Shown: piece by piece, positions 1 to 7,448 of the stretch | Layout of the letters: every line of letters begins with the position of its first letter | Numbering within the stretch: position 1 is the first letter of the stretch | Assembly (NCBI GenBank): GCA_963844865.1 | Contig: CAWJPY010000020.1 | Coordinates: forward strand, 62,001-126,000 | Length of the DNA: 64,000 nt | Origin: CAWJPY01 sp963844865 | GTDB lineage: Bacteria > Acidobacteriota > Thermoanaerobaculia > Thermoanaerobaculales > Sulfomarinibacteraceae | Direction: 5' to 3' | Translations under genes and position numbers: made by a program | The notes under the pieces: model-generated | Seen by the model: only the letters and a program-made list of their open reading frames with translations | The model's database searches: none | Told to the model about the DNA's origin: nothing

Positions 1-72
1 CGTCTGGCCGACATGTCCCTGGCCGAGCAGGACGAGCTGTGGGAGCAGGCGAAGAAGACGGCGGGTTGCTGA
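1..72 (+). CDS. mazG: C-terminal end of a MazG-like nucleotide pyrophosphohydrolase (partial)
   Basis: Frame 1 is open from the window edge to a TGA at 70-72 and encodes the last 23 residues of a protein. The tail contains 'LADMSLAEQDELWEQAKK', which resembles the end of MazG proteins, where a 'SLEEMxxLWxxAK' helix closes the second all-alpha domain. MazG hydrolyses nucleoside triphosphates to monophosphates in the cytoplasm. Only the tail is visible, so the family call is tentative. The gene ends one base before a GGGTGCCTGGCACCC palindrome. Confidence 0.45.
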   Translation, partial: RLADMSLAEQDELWEQAKKTAGC

Positions 73-260
73 GGGTGCCTGGCACCCGCTCTGGCCTATC
101 CGGAGTGACATCTCTCGGGCCGCGCCGATTCTGTCGACGCGCTTCCCGAGATTGCCACCGCTGACACTTTCACGACCGCACGTCACGCACGGTCGGTCCG
201 CCCCACTTCGTGAAAGTGTCACCAGTGGCACGTCCGAGGGACGCGCCCTTCTCTCGGAGG
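73..260. repeat. Composite intergenic repeat, copy A (half REPIN palindrome plus long hairpin)
   Basis: A single GGTGCCTGGCACC-type palindrome (73-87) is followed by 'GCTCTGG' and then by a long imperfect hairpin at 153-230. The outer arms are TGCCAC (153-158) and GTGGCA (225-230). The inner arms are a perfect 13-bp stem, TGACACTTTCACG (162-174) against CGTGAAAGTGTCA (209-221). The same order of blocks recurs near 4.1, 31.9, 45.3 and 49.9 kb. No coding sequence is supported here. Confidence 0.8.
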
Positions 261-327
261 ACGCTGGCCCAAGTGAGCGGATCGCTGCCGCTGACCTCGG
301 GGTAGGCCCTGAGAGAAGGGAGCGTCG

Positions 328-1308
328 CTACTTCCCAGATCGACTCCCCTTGCCATCCCACCAGATCAGGATGAGCCACGCCAGGGCGCCGTAGACGGCG
401 GCGAAGAGCAGGCCCCAGAGGTGGGTCGCGAGGCCGGTGGCGGCGGCGATGCCCGGCGCAACGCCGAGGGCCGAAAACCCCGCGGTCCACCCGGCTTCGA
501 GGGTCCCGAGGTTGGCGACGAGGCCCACGGGAAGCAGGTTGGCGAGGGAGCCGGCGGCGGAGCCCGCGACGACGGTCATGGGGGGCCACCGGTACCCGAG
601 GGCGACGAGCAGGAAGAACACGGACGCCCAGGTGAAGGCCCAGACGAGGAGGGACGCCAGGGCCGCGGCGGCCAGCCGGAGGGGCCGGGCGGTGAGGGCG
701 GTGACGGCGCGGCGCAGACGGCGGATGCGGCGCGTCCAGCGGCGTCCCCCGAGCCCCCGCGGCGCCAGGAGGCGCACGGCCAGCCGGTCGGCGGCGGCCA
801 GGGTCCAGGGCAGGGCCAGGGCGGGAGCCAGGAGGGCGGCGGCGACCGCCAGCGCCAGGGGGTGGTCGAGCCTCGACACGGCCAGGAAGGCGCCACCCGC
901 CCATACGCCCAGCGCGGCCAGGTCCAGGGCGCGGGCGGCGAGGAGCGTGCCGACGCCGGAGGCCAGGTCCAGACCGGCGACGCGACGCAGCAGCAGCGGC
1001 AGGGCCGCCTCGCCGGCGCGGGCCGGCACGAACAGGGTCGCCGCCTGGGCGACGGCCACGGTGAGGACGGCGGGGACGGGCCGCAGCTCGCCCCCGGGGA
1101 TGAGCAGCAGCAGACGGACGCCGCGGGCGGCCAGGACCAGGGCCGCCGCCGCCGCCGCAGGCAGGAGCCCCGGCAGGTGGGTGGTGGCGAGGAGCCGCCA
1201 CACCGCGGCGGGGCCTGCGACGGCCAGCACGCCCCCCAGGAGGGCCAGCGCCAGCGCGGCGCCGGCCGCTCGCCGCCACCCCCGGTGGCCCGTGCCGGCG
1301 GTGCTCAC
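328..1308 (-). CDS. UPF0104 / lysylphosphatidylglycerol-synthase-like multi-pass membrane protein
   Basis: The 326-aa product is almost entirely hydrophobic, with about seven or eight predicted membrane segments and a basic loop near the middle. Composition and the motif around 'NLLPVGLVANLGTLEAGW' fit the flippase-like UPF0104 / YbhN family (the membrane half of LPG synthases). A GTG start at 1308 is chosen because it overlaps the stop of the upstream glycosyltransferase as GTGA, implying translational coupling; the longer open frame upstream lies inside that gene. The pairing with a dolichol-phosphate-mannose-synthase-like GT2 suggests a role in polyprenyl-linked glycan or lipid transfer at the inner membrane. 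The substrate is unknown. Confidence 0.65.
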   Translation of the reverse strand: MSTAGTGHRGWRRAAGAALALALLGGVLAVAGPAAVWRLLATTHLPGLLPAAAAAALVLAARGVRLLLLIPGGELRPVPAVLTVAVAQAATLFVPARAGEAALPLLLRRVAGLDLASGVGTLLAARALDLAALGVWAGGAFLAVSRLDHPLALAVAAALLAPALALPWTLAAADRLAVRLLAPRGLGGRRWTRRIRRLRRAVTALTARPLRLAAAALASLLVWAFTWASVFFLLVALGYRWPPMTVVAGSAAGSLANLLPVGLVANLGTLEAGWTAGFSALGVAPGIAAATGLATHLWGLLFAAVYGALAWLILIWWDGKGSRSGK

Positions 1309-2261
1309 GGTCTCTTGGCCGCGGCGCCGCCGGCCCGTCGCTGCCGGACCACCGCTTCCTCCAGGAGGCGGCGGTTGACGGCGATGAGGTCGGCCACGAT
1401 CCCCACCACCCACACCTGCACGCCGACCACGATGAGGATGACGGCCAGGATCAGGGACTGGACGTGCCCCGCCGGCGAGTGCTGGGCCACGTAGAAGTAC
1501 AGGAAGCGTACCAGCAGGGCGAAGCCGACCACGACCGGCACGGCGCCCAGACGGAGGAAGATGCGCAGGGGGTTGTAGAGCACGACGATGCGGGCGATGC
1601 TCTCCAGGGACCGGATCACGTAGGTGGTGTTGGACGAGAAGAGCCGGGACTCGGAGCGGGAGGGCGGGTTGACCCCAACCGGCACCGAGGCCACCTTGAG
1701 GCCGGCCTCTCCCGCCTGGAGGATGGTCTCCAGGGTGTAGGTGAAGCGGGTGAACACGTGCAGCCTGAGGGCCGCCTCCCGGGAGATGGCGCGGAAGCCG
1801 GAGGTGGCGTCCCGCACCGTGGTGTGGGAGAGCCGGCGCACCACCCAGGAGCCGAGCTTCTGGAGGGCCTTCTTGATGGGGGAGAAGTGGGGCACGGCGG
1901 AGACCTGGCGGTCCCCGATCACCATCTGCGCCTCGCCCGCCAGGATGGGCTCGACCAGCGCCGGGATGTCCTCCGCCCGGTACTGGTTGTCGGCATCGGT
2001 GTTGACCACGACGTCCGCGCCGCCGGCCACGGCGTGGGCGAGCCCGGTGGCGAACGCCACCGCCAGCCCCCGGTGGACCGGGAGACGGACCACCTCGGCG
2101 CCCGCGGCCGCGGCGATCTCGGCGGTCCGGTCTCCAGAGCCGTCGTCCACCACCAGGAGGGCGACCTCGTCGAAGCCCGCGACGCGTCGGGGCAACGCCG
2201 CCAGGGTCTGGGCGAGCTGCAGCTCCTCATTCCACGCGGGGATCTGGATCACCAGCTTCAT
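1305..2261 (-). CDS. GT2 family glycosyltransferase with C-terminal membrane segments
   Basis: This 318-aa protein starts 'MKLVIQIPAWNEE', the usual opening of DPM1/GT2 glycosyltransferases. It carries 'VVDDGSGD' near residue 40, the 'NTDADNQY' DxD-type metal/nucleotide-sugar motif near 95, and 'DATSGFRAISR' in the acceptor half. Two hydrophobic segments lie at the C-terminus, as in polyprenyl-phosphate sugar synthases. It probably transfers a sugar from a nucleotide sugar to a polyprenyl phosphate on the cytoplasmic face. The ATG at 2261 is chosen because the GT-A fold begins there. It is coupled to the membrane protein downstream by a 4-bp overlap. Confidence 0.85.
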   Translation of the reverse strand: MKLVIQIPAWNEELQLAQTLAALPRRVAGFDEVALLVVDDGSGDRTAEIAAAAGAEVVRLPVHRGLAVAFATGLAHAVAGGADVVVNTDADNQYRAEDIPALVEPILAGEAQMVIGDRQVSAVPHFSPIKKALQKLGSWVVRRLSHTTVRDATSGFRAISREAALRLHVFTRFTYTLETILQAGEAGLKVASVPVGVNPPSRSESRLFSSNTTYVIRSLESIARIVVLYNPLRIFLRLGAVPVVVGFALLVRFLYFYVAQHSPAGHVQSLILAVILIVVGVQVWVVGIVADLIAVNRRLLEEAVVRQRRAGGAAAKRP

Positions 2262-2339
2262 GGTGGTCGGCCGCACGGTACCACAGCGGCGGGGGCGCCC
2301 GGCCGGCAGCCTGCTATCCTCGGCGCGGAGCACCTCGTC

Positions 2340-3332
2340 ATGACGGAGCAGCAACGGTCCTCGCCTGTCGGTCCCGGTCACCGCGACCGGTCCCTCGGCC
2401 TGGCGGTGTTCGGGGTGATCGAGATCCTGCTCGGGATCCTCGGCCTCCTGCTGGTGCCGGCGACCCTCGTGGCCACTGCCGCCACCCGCTCCCTGGGTGG
2501 GGCCGGCGCCGCGCCGGACTGGCGCACCGTCGGGCCCGGCCTGGTGGTGTACACCCTCCTGGGTGTGGCCCTGATCTGGCTGGGTGTGGGCTCCGTGCGT
2601 GCGCGGCGCTGGGCCCAGGCGCTCCTCCTCGCCCTGTCGTGGCTGTGGCTGATCACGGGCGCGCTCGCACTCCTCGTGTCATGGTGGTTGCTGCCGGGGA
2701 TCTGGATGAGCATCGCTGGTCTCGGTGACTGGCCCCGGGGGGCGATGCTGCTGGTGGAGATCGGCACCGCGCTCCTGCTGAGCGTGGTCTACGTCGCGCT
2801 GCCGGCGGCGTTCGTGCTCTTCTACCGTTCCGAGGGGGTGATCGGCACCTGCCGCGCCCGCGACCCGGAGCCCTCGATCATTGCCGACAGCCCGCCCCAG
2901 CTCCTGGCCCTGGCCGTGGCCTTCGCCCTCGGCGCACTGTCGGTGCTCCTGATGCCGGCCTACGGCTTCCTGCTCCCGGTGTTCGGACTGGTGCTCCAGG
3001 GTGCGGCGGGAGCCGTGGGTTGGGCGGGCATCCTGCTCCTGCTGCTGTGGCTTACCTGGCGCACCCTCGTGGGAGACCGGAGGGCGTGGTGGGCGGCGGT
3101 TGTCGCCACCATCCTGGCGGGGGTCTCGAGCACGGTGACGGCGTTGGTGGTGCCCGTGGCGGACCTCCTGGCGGCGATGCGGCTGGACCCCCGGGCGCTC
3201 CAGCTCCTGGAGGGAATGGGAACGCCCTCCGCCGCCACGCTGGGACTTCTCAACGCCCTGGGATGGGCGACGCTGCTCGCCTACCTCGTCTACGCCCGGC
3301 GGTGGTTCGAGGATCGCCGGACGACAGGGTGA
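2340..3332 (+). CDS. Hypothetical multi-pass membrane protein
   Basis: The 330-aa product has an N-terminal basic stretch and about seven hydrophobic segments, with a short polar middle loop around residue 180. I recognise no catalytic motif and cannot name a family. The start is ATG 2340, 78 bp from the divergent glycosyltransferase start, so the two probably share a bidirectional promoter. The open frame upstream of this ATG overlaps the glycosyltransferase antisense and is not used. The stop overlaps the next gene's GTG. Confidence 0.65.
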   Translation: MTEQQRSSPVGPGHRDRSLGLAVFGVIEILLGILGLLLVPATLVATAATRSLGGAGAAPDWRTVGPGLVVYTLLGVALIWLGVGSVRARRWAQALLLALSWLWLITGALALLVSWWLLPGIWMSIAGLGDWPRGAMLLVEIGTALLLSVVYVALPAAFVLFYRSEGVIGTCRARDPEPSIIADSPPQLLALAVAFALGALSVLLMPAYGFLLPVFGLVLQGAAGAVGWAGILLLLLWLTWRTLVGDRRAWWAAVVATILAGVSSTVTALVVPVADLLAAMRLDPRALQLLEGMGTPSAATLGLLNALGWATLLAYLVYARRWFEDRRTTG

Positions 3333-4012
3333 GCGCCTCGTCTCCGGGCCCTGGGCGCGGCGCCGGCTGCCTGCAGTGGGTGGTGGCCGCGCCCGTCCTG
3401 GCCCTGCTGTCGCCGTTGGCGGTGGGGGTGCGGGCCTGGCGCACCTGGCGGCGGGGGGCGGCGGTGATCGTCGAGCGCGCTCCCCGGGCCATCGTGCGAG
3501 GCGCCGCGGGCCCCATGACCCGCCTGGAGCTGGACGTGGACGTCCCCCACGGCCGCGAGCGCCAGGTGGGGCGACGCCTCACCGACACCGTCGTCCGCGC
3601 GGCCGAGGCGCTGCGCCGCGCCGACGACGCCTATCACCTCACCTACCGGCAACCGCAGCTCGGGGAGACGACGCAGCTCCCCGTGGGACCCCAGGTGCAG
3701 GAGCTGGGGGAGCGCCTCGCCCTCGCCCTGGCCCAGCGCGACCTCGAGGGCCGCACCGTGCTCTGGCTGACCATGGCCCGGCGGCTGTCGCCGGGATCGC
3801 TGGTGGATCCGTTCACCTACGATCCCGACGCGCCCGGCGAGCCGGAGCCCCTGGTGCTCCGCGAGGGTGTGCGCTGGGCCCTGGCCTCGGCCCGCGGGAC
3901 CGCGGCGGCCTCCACCGTCTACCGGCTCGTCTTCTGGGTCCCGGAAGCGGCCGCCGGTAAGGTGGAGGAAGTCCTGGATCGCCTGCAGAGTCACCTGCGC
4001 GCCGGGGAATGA
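3329..4012 (+). CDS. Hypothetical membrane-anchored protein
   Basis: A GTG start at 3329 overlaps the previous stop (GTGA), so the two genes are probably co-translated. The 227-aa product has one hydrophobic segment near residues 16-35 followed by a soluble domain of mixed helices and strands ('LELDVDVPHGRERQVGRR' near 70). I recognise no family. The single anchor and the co-translation with a multi-pass membrane protein suggest a small membrane complex, which is inference only. Confidence 0.6.
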   Translation: MSASSPGPGRGAGCLQWVVAAPVLALLSPLAVGVRAWRTWRRGAAVIVERAPRAIVRGAAGPMTRLELDVDVPHGRERQVGRRLTDTVVRAAEALRRADDAYHLTYRQPQLGETTQLPVGPQVQELGERLALALAQRDLEGRTVLWLTMARRLSPGSLVDPFTYDPDAPGEPEPLVLREGVRWALASARGTAAASTVYRLVFWVPEAAAGKVEEVLDRLQSHLRAGE

Positions 4013-4051
4013 GGTCCGACGGCCGTCGACGCACGTTGCGACGTCAAACCC

Positions 4052-4310
4052 GGTGCCAGGCACCTCGTCTTGATTCGACAGTACGCACATCGCTTCATGC
4101 GAAAGGGTGCCTGGCACCGGCTCTCGTGCTCCCCGAAGTGACGCCTTTCGCGACGCGCTGATTCTGTCGACGCGTTCCCCGAGGTTGCCACCGCTGACAC
4201 TTTCACAACCTCGAGCCACGCTCCAGCGGATGGTGTCACCCGTGAAAGTGTCACCAGTGGCACGCCCGAGGGAGGGGCTGAGGCGTAGCGCTCCGGGAGC
4301 ACCAGAGACT
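4052..4310. repeat. Composite intergenic repeat, copy B (REPIN pair plus long hairpin)
   Basis: Two GGTGCC(A/T)GGCACC palindromes at 4052-4064 and 4106-4118 bracket a 41-bp spacer, a 67-bp unit in all. This is followed by 'GGCTCT' and a long hairpin at 4186-4262, with outer arms TGCCAC/GTGGCA and an inner 12-bp stem TGACACTTTCAC (4195-4206) against GTGAAAGTGTCA (4242-4253). A REPIN outer-end fragment (CGGGAGCACCAGAG) follows near 4295. Degenerate CGCTGC-rich sequence fills 4330-4405. No gene is supported between 4013 and 4470. Confidence 0.85.
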
Positions 4311-4470
4311 CGTGAGTCGCTGGCCCGCCTGGGCCGAACGCTGCCGCCGAACGCTGCCAGCTGCTGCGGACGCTGCTCACGGGCGCTGCTCGCGGACGCG
4401 GACGCGGGGGTAGGGCGGTTGTCCCGGCAGCGCCGATGTGCTCCAATCCCGGGGCACGGGGGAGGACGCC

Positions 4471-5589
4471 ATGGACGTGGGAGTGGTCAAGGATCGACGG
4501 CGGTTCGAGCACCGGGTGGGCCTGACCCCCGGGGGCGTCAAGGCCATCATCGACCGCGGGCACCGGGTGTGGGTGGAGAGCGACGCCGGGCTGGACGCCG
4601 GCTTCGCCAACGCAGTCTACGAGGCCCAGGGGGCGACCATCGTCTACTCCGAGGAGGAGGTCCTCCTCCGTTCGGAGATGGTGCTGCGGGTGTCGCCGCC
4701 GGATCCGGCCGACTACGGACGCTTCCAGCCCGGCCAAGTGGTGGTGTCCTCCTGGCACCTGGCCGTGGCGTCGGCCGATGCGCTCGCCACCTTGCTCGAG
4801 CGAGAGGTGACGGCCGTGGGTTACGAGATCATCGAGGAGGACGACGGCCATGCCCCGGTGCGCGAGGCCATGAGCGAGATCGCGGGCCGCATCGCGGTGA
4901 TCGTGGGGTCGGGCCTGCTGCTGAACGAGTTCGGGGGCAAGGGGCTCGTGATCTGCGGCTCCCCCGGGATCCCGCCGGCGTCGTTGGTGATCCTGGGGGC
5001 CGGCACCCTGGGGCGGGCCGCCACCCGTTTCGCCCGCGGCATCGGCGCCCACGTGGTGGTCCTGGACCGTGATGTCAGCGCCCTGCGCCGGCTGCACACC
5101 CAGATCGGCGCCGAGGTGCCCACCATGATGGCGACGCGCCGCAATCTGGAAAAGGCGCTGACCTTCGCCGACATCTTCCTGTGCGCGGTGGCGGTGCCCG
5201 GGGAGCGGGCGCCCCAGCTGCTGACCCGGGACATGCTGGGGCTGATGAAGCCGCGCTCCATCCTCATGGACCTGTCCATTGACCAGGGCGGGTGCTGCTC
5301 AACGTCGCGGCCCACCGACTTCTCCAATCCCACGTACGAGGTGGACGACGTCATCCACTTCTGCGTGCCCAACCTGCCGTCCACCGCGTCCCGGGCCTCC
5401 ACCCGGGCCCTCACCAACTCCATGCTGCCCTACCTGGAGGCCATCGTGGACCAGGGGTTCGAGGGGGCGGTGCGCGCCAACTCGGCCCTGCGGCGGGGCA
5501 CCTACACCCACCGCGGGAGCTGCGTCCGGCCGGGATTGGCGGCGGACTTCGGCTTGCCCTACGTGGATCTCAGCGAGGCCGAGTCATGA
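4471..5589 (+). CDS. Alanine dehydrogenase / PNT-family NAD-dependent dehydrogenase
   Basis: At 372 aa this matches the usual length of alanine dehydrogenase, which reversibly deaminates L-alanine to pyruvate with NAD. The Rossmann motif 'VILGAGTLG' is near residue 175 and the family block 'SIDQGG' near 268. Arg15 and His96, in the positions known for substrate binding, are present. The lysine normally found near position 74 ('VKVKEP') appears to be arginine ('VLRVSPP', Arg73). That change could alter substrate use, so the substrate is uncertain. ATG 4471 follows a GGGGGAGG ribosome site. The stop overlaps the CoA-transferase start (ATGA). Confidence 0.8.
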   Translation: MDVGVVKDRRRFEHRVGLTPGGVKAIIDRGHRVWVESDAGLDAGFANAVYEAQGATIVYSEEEVLLRSEMVLRVSPPDPADYGRFQPGQVVVSSWHLAVASADALATLLEREVTAVGYEIIEEDDGHAPVREAMSEIAGRIAVIVGSGLLLNEFGGKGLVICGSPGIPPASLVILGAGTLGRAATRFARGIGAHVVVLDRDVSALRRLHTQIGAEVPTMMATRRNLEKALTFADIFLCAVAVPGERAPQLLTRDMLGLMKPRSILMDLSIDQGGCCSTSRPTDFSNPTYEVDDVIHFCVPNLPSTASRASTRALTNSMLPYLEAIVDQGFEGAVRANSALRRGTYTHRGSCVRPGLAADFGLPYVDLSEAES

Positions 5590-6884
5590 GCTGGATGGAT
5601 GTCTACAGGGGGCGCATGACCTCCGCCGAGGAGGCGGTGGGGGTGATCCGCTCCGGCCAGCGGGTGTGGATCCACCCCGGCTGCAACACGCCGGAGCGTC
5701 TGGTGGGCGCCATGGTGGCGCGGGCGGACGAGCTGGAGAACGTGGAGGTGGTGCACATCCTGACCCTGGGGAGAGCGCCCTACGCCGAGCCCGAGATGGC
5801 CGGCCACTTCCGGCACCGGTCCCTGTTCACCGGCGCCAACGTGCGGGAGGCGGTGAACGAGGGTCGCGCCGACTTCGTCCCCGTCCACCTCCACGAGGTG
5901 CCGTCGCTGATCACGCGTGGGCTCCTCACCATCGACGTGGCCCTGGTCCACCTCTCCCCGCCCGACGAGCACGGCTTCTGCTCCTACGGAGCGGGTGTGG
6001 ACGCCACCAAGACCGCCGTGGAGCATGCCGCCACGGTGGTGGCCCTCATCAACCGCCAGATGCCGCGCACCCTGGGAGACTCCTTCGTCCACGTGTCCAA
6101 GCTCACCCACGTGGTGGAGACCGACGAGCCGGTGCTGGAGATGCCCATGACGTCCGGTGTGTCGGAGGTGGCGCGGCAGATCGGGGAGCACGTCGCCTCA
6201 CTGATCCCCGACGGCGCCACGCTGCAGATGGGCATCGGCGAGATCCCGGACGCGGTGCTCATGTACCTCGAGGACAAGAAGGACCTCGGCGTGCACACCG
6301 AGATGTTCTCCGACGGCCTGGTGAGCCTGTTCGAGGCGGGGGTCATCACCAACGAGCGCAAGACCCTCCACCGGGGGAAGATCGTCACCTCCTTCGTGAT
6401 CGGGACGCGGAAGGCCTTCGACTTCGTGGACAACAACCCGTTCATGGAGTTCCACCCCAACGAGTACGTGAACGATCCCTTCGTGATCGCCCAGAACGAG
6501 AGCATGGTGGCCATCAACTCGGCGCTCTCGGTGGACCTCACGGGGCAGGTGTGTGCGGACTCCATCGGCCGGCGGATCTACTCTGGCTTCGGTGGCCAGC
6601 TGGACTTCATGCGCGGCGCGGCCGCCGCCAAGAACGGGGTGCCCGTCATCGCCATGCCCTCGACGGCCAAGGGAGGCGAGATCTCACGCATCGTGGATAC
6701 CCTGGCTGAAGGATCAGGGGTGGTCACCACCCGGGCCGACGTCCACCACGTGGTCACGGAGCACGGCATCGCCCATCTCTTCGGGCGCAGCCTCAGGGAG
6801 CGGGCGCGGCAGCTCATCGACATCGCCCATCCCGACTTCCGGGAGGAGCTGGAGCGCGCCGCCGCCGAGCGCCACCTCCTGTAG
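5586..6884 (+). CDS. Acetyl-CoA hydrolase/transferase family protein (4-hydroxybutyrate CoA-transferase type)
   Basis: The 432-aa protein has the two-half fold of family I CoA-transferases. Residues 236-244 'VHTEMFSDG' contain Glu239, in the position of the catalytic glutamate that forms the CoA thioester in 4-hydroxybutyrate CoA-transferase. 'GFGGQLDF' and 'EHGIAHLFGRS' in the C-terminal half are family hallmarks. It would move CoA between short-chain acyl groups in the cytoplasm. The ATGA overlap with the dehydrogenase upstream makes a tight two-gene operon, suggesting amino-acid or short-chain-acid catabolism; the acyl substrate cannot be read from sequence. Confidence 0.85.
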   Translation: MSWMDVYRGRMTSAEEAVGVIRSGQRVWIHPGCNTPERLVGAMVARADELENVEVVHILTLGRAPYAEPEMAGHFRHRSLFTGANVREAVNEGRADFVPVHLHEVPSLITRGLLTIDVALVHLSPPDEHGFCSYGAGVDATKTAVEHAATVVALINRQMPRTLGDSFVHVSKLTHVVETDEPVLEMPMTSGVSEVARQIGEHVASLIPDGATLQMGIGEIPDAVLMYLEDKKDLGVHTEMFSDGLVSLFEAGVITNERKTLHRGKIVTSFVIGTRKAFDFVDNNPFMEFHPNEYVNDPFVIAQNESMVAINSALSVDLTGQVCADSIGRRIYSGFGGQLDFMRGAAAAKNGVPVIAMPSTAKGGEISRIVDTLAEGSGVVTTRADVHHVVTEHGIAHLFGRSLRERARQLIDIAHPDFREELERAAAERHLL

Positions 6885-7061
6885 GACGTTAGCAGTTAGA
6901 AGATAGAAGGCCGCCCGCCCACCCTCGCCACTCCATGCGACGGCGCGAGAGGTGAGGTGTGTCCCCTCCCACCAGCGGCGGTGCCGGAGCAGCGACCATG
7001 ACCGCGACAGCGGTGGCGGCAGTTAACAGCGTCCCCGGCACGTCTCTGAACGGGGTGATCG

Positions 7062-7320
7062 TCATGGTTTCGGGTTGAGCAGGCGCCAAGTCATTGCCCG
7101 CACACGGTCGAAGCGATCCAGCGCGGCCTGCGCCGAGGACCGACTGACAGCTCCCGTTGCGGCGAGGAGCCGCAGATGGCTGACCTCTCGCTTCGGGAGC
7201 ACCAGAGAGGGTGCCAGGCACCGCCGCACATGAAGCGAAAGGGATTCTCGAACCGTTTTCGACGGTGCCTGGCACCCGCTCTGCCGCACCGGCCGTGGCC
7301 TTCCGCGAGATTCGCGGCCA
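7062..7320 (-). pseudogene. Remnant of a four-helix-bundle (23S rRNA intervening-sequence-type) protein gene
   Basis: Minus-strand translation of 7062-7190 gives 'LRLLAATGAV' and 'DRVRAMTWRLLNP', nearly the C-terminus of the intact protein at 39732-40106. Minus-strand 7280-7312 gives 'NLAEGHGR', its central motif, in another frame. A REPIN unit (7210-7276) separates the two pieces. Relative to the intact copy, the N-terminal part and upstream hairpins are deleted: sequence at 7312 jumps to the equivalent of 40231. The gene cannot make the normal protein. Confidence 0.75.
7210..7276. repeat. REPIN-like palindrome pair inside the four-helix fossil
   Basis: GGTGCCAGGCACC (7210-7222) and GGTGCCTGGCACC (7264-7276) are 67 bp end to end. 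'GCTTCGGGAGCACCAGAG' on the left and 'CGCTCTG' on the right match the flanks of other copies. It sits where the intact gene has continuous coding sequence. Confidence 0.85.
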
Positions 7321-7448
7321 CCGGCTACGTTCTCAGACGAACGACCCGGAGGCGACCATGCCGCCGAACGCTGCCGCCGAACGCTGCCCCGGCACCGTTG
7401 CGGGTGGGAGGGGGCACTTCTGACTTCTAACTTCTAACTTCTAACGTC

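Larger units (their letters stand above)
6885..7448. mobile_element. Intergenic module bounded by 18-bp inverted repeats, carrying a broken four-helix-bundle gene
   Basis: GACGTTAGCAGTTAGAAG at 6885-6902 and CTTCTAACTTCTAACGTC at 7431-7448 are inverted repeats matching at 17 of 18 positions. The left end begins on the base after the CoA-transferase stop, and the right end is the base before the cinA stop. Inside are a degraded four-helix-bundle gene and a REPIN unit. The layout resembles the module at about 39.7-40.3 kb. No transposase is present, so mobility would be in trans or ancient. Confidence 0.55.

Noticed and set aside
1464..2339. Upstream extension of the membrane protein frame at 2340-3332
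   Set aside because: It overlaps the glycosyltransferase antisense and reads as low-complexity polar sequence; ATG 2340 is where the hydrophobic protein begins.
4106..4125. TGGCAC in REPIN palindromes as sigma-54 -24 elements
   Set aside because: The base pair ten bases further on is GG or CG rather than GC, so the -12 element is missing in the copies checked.
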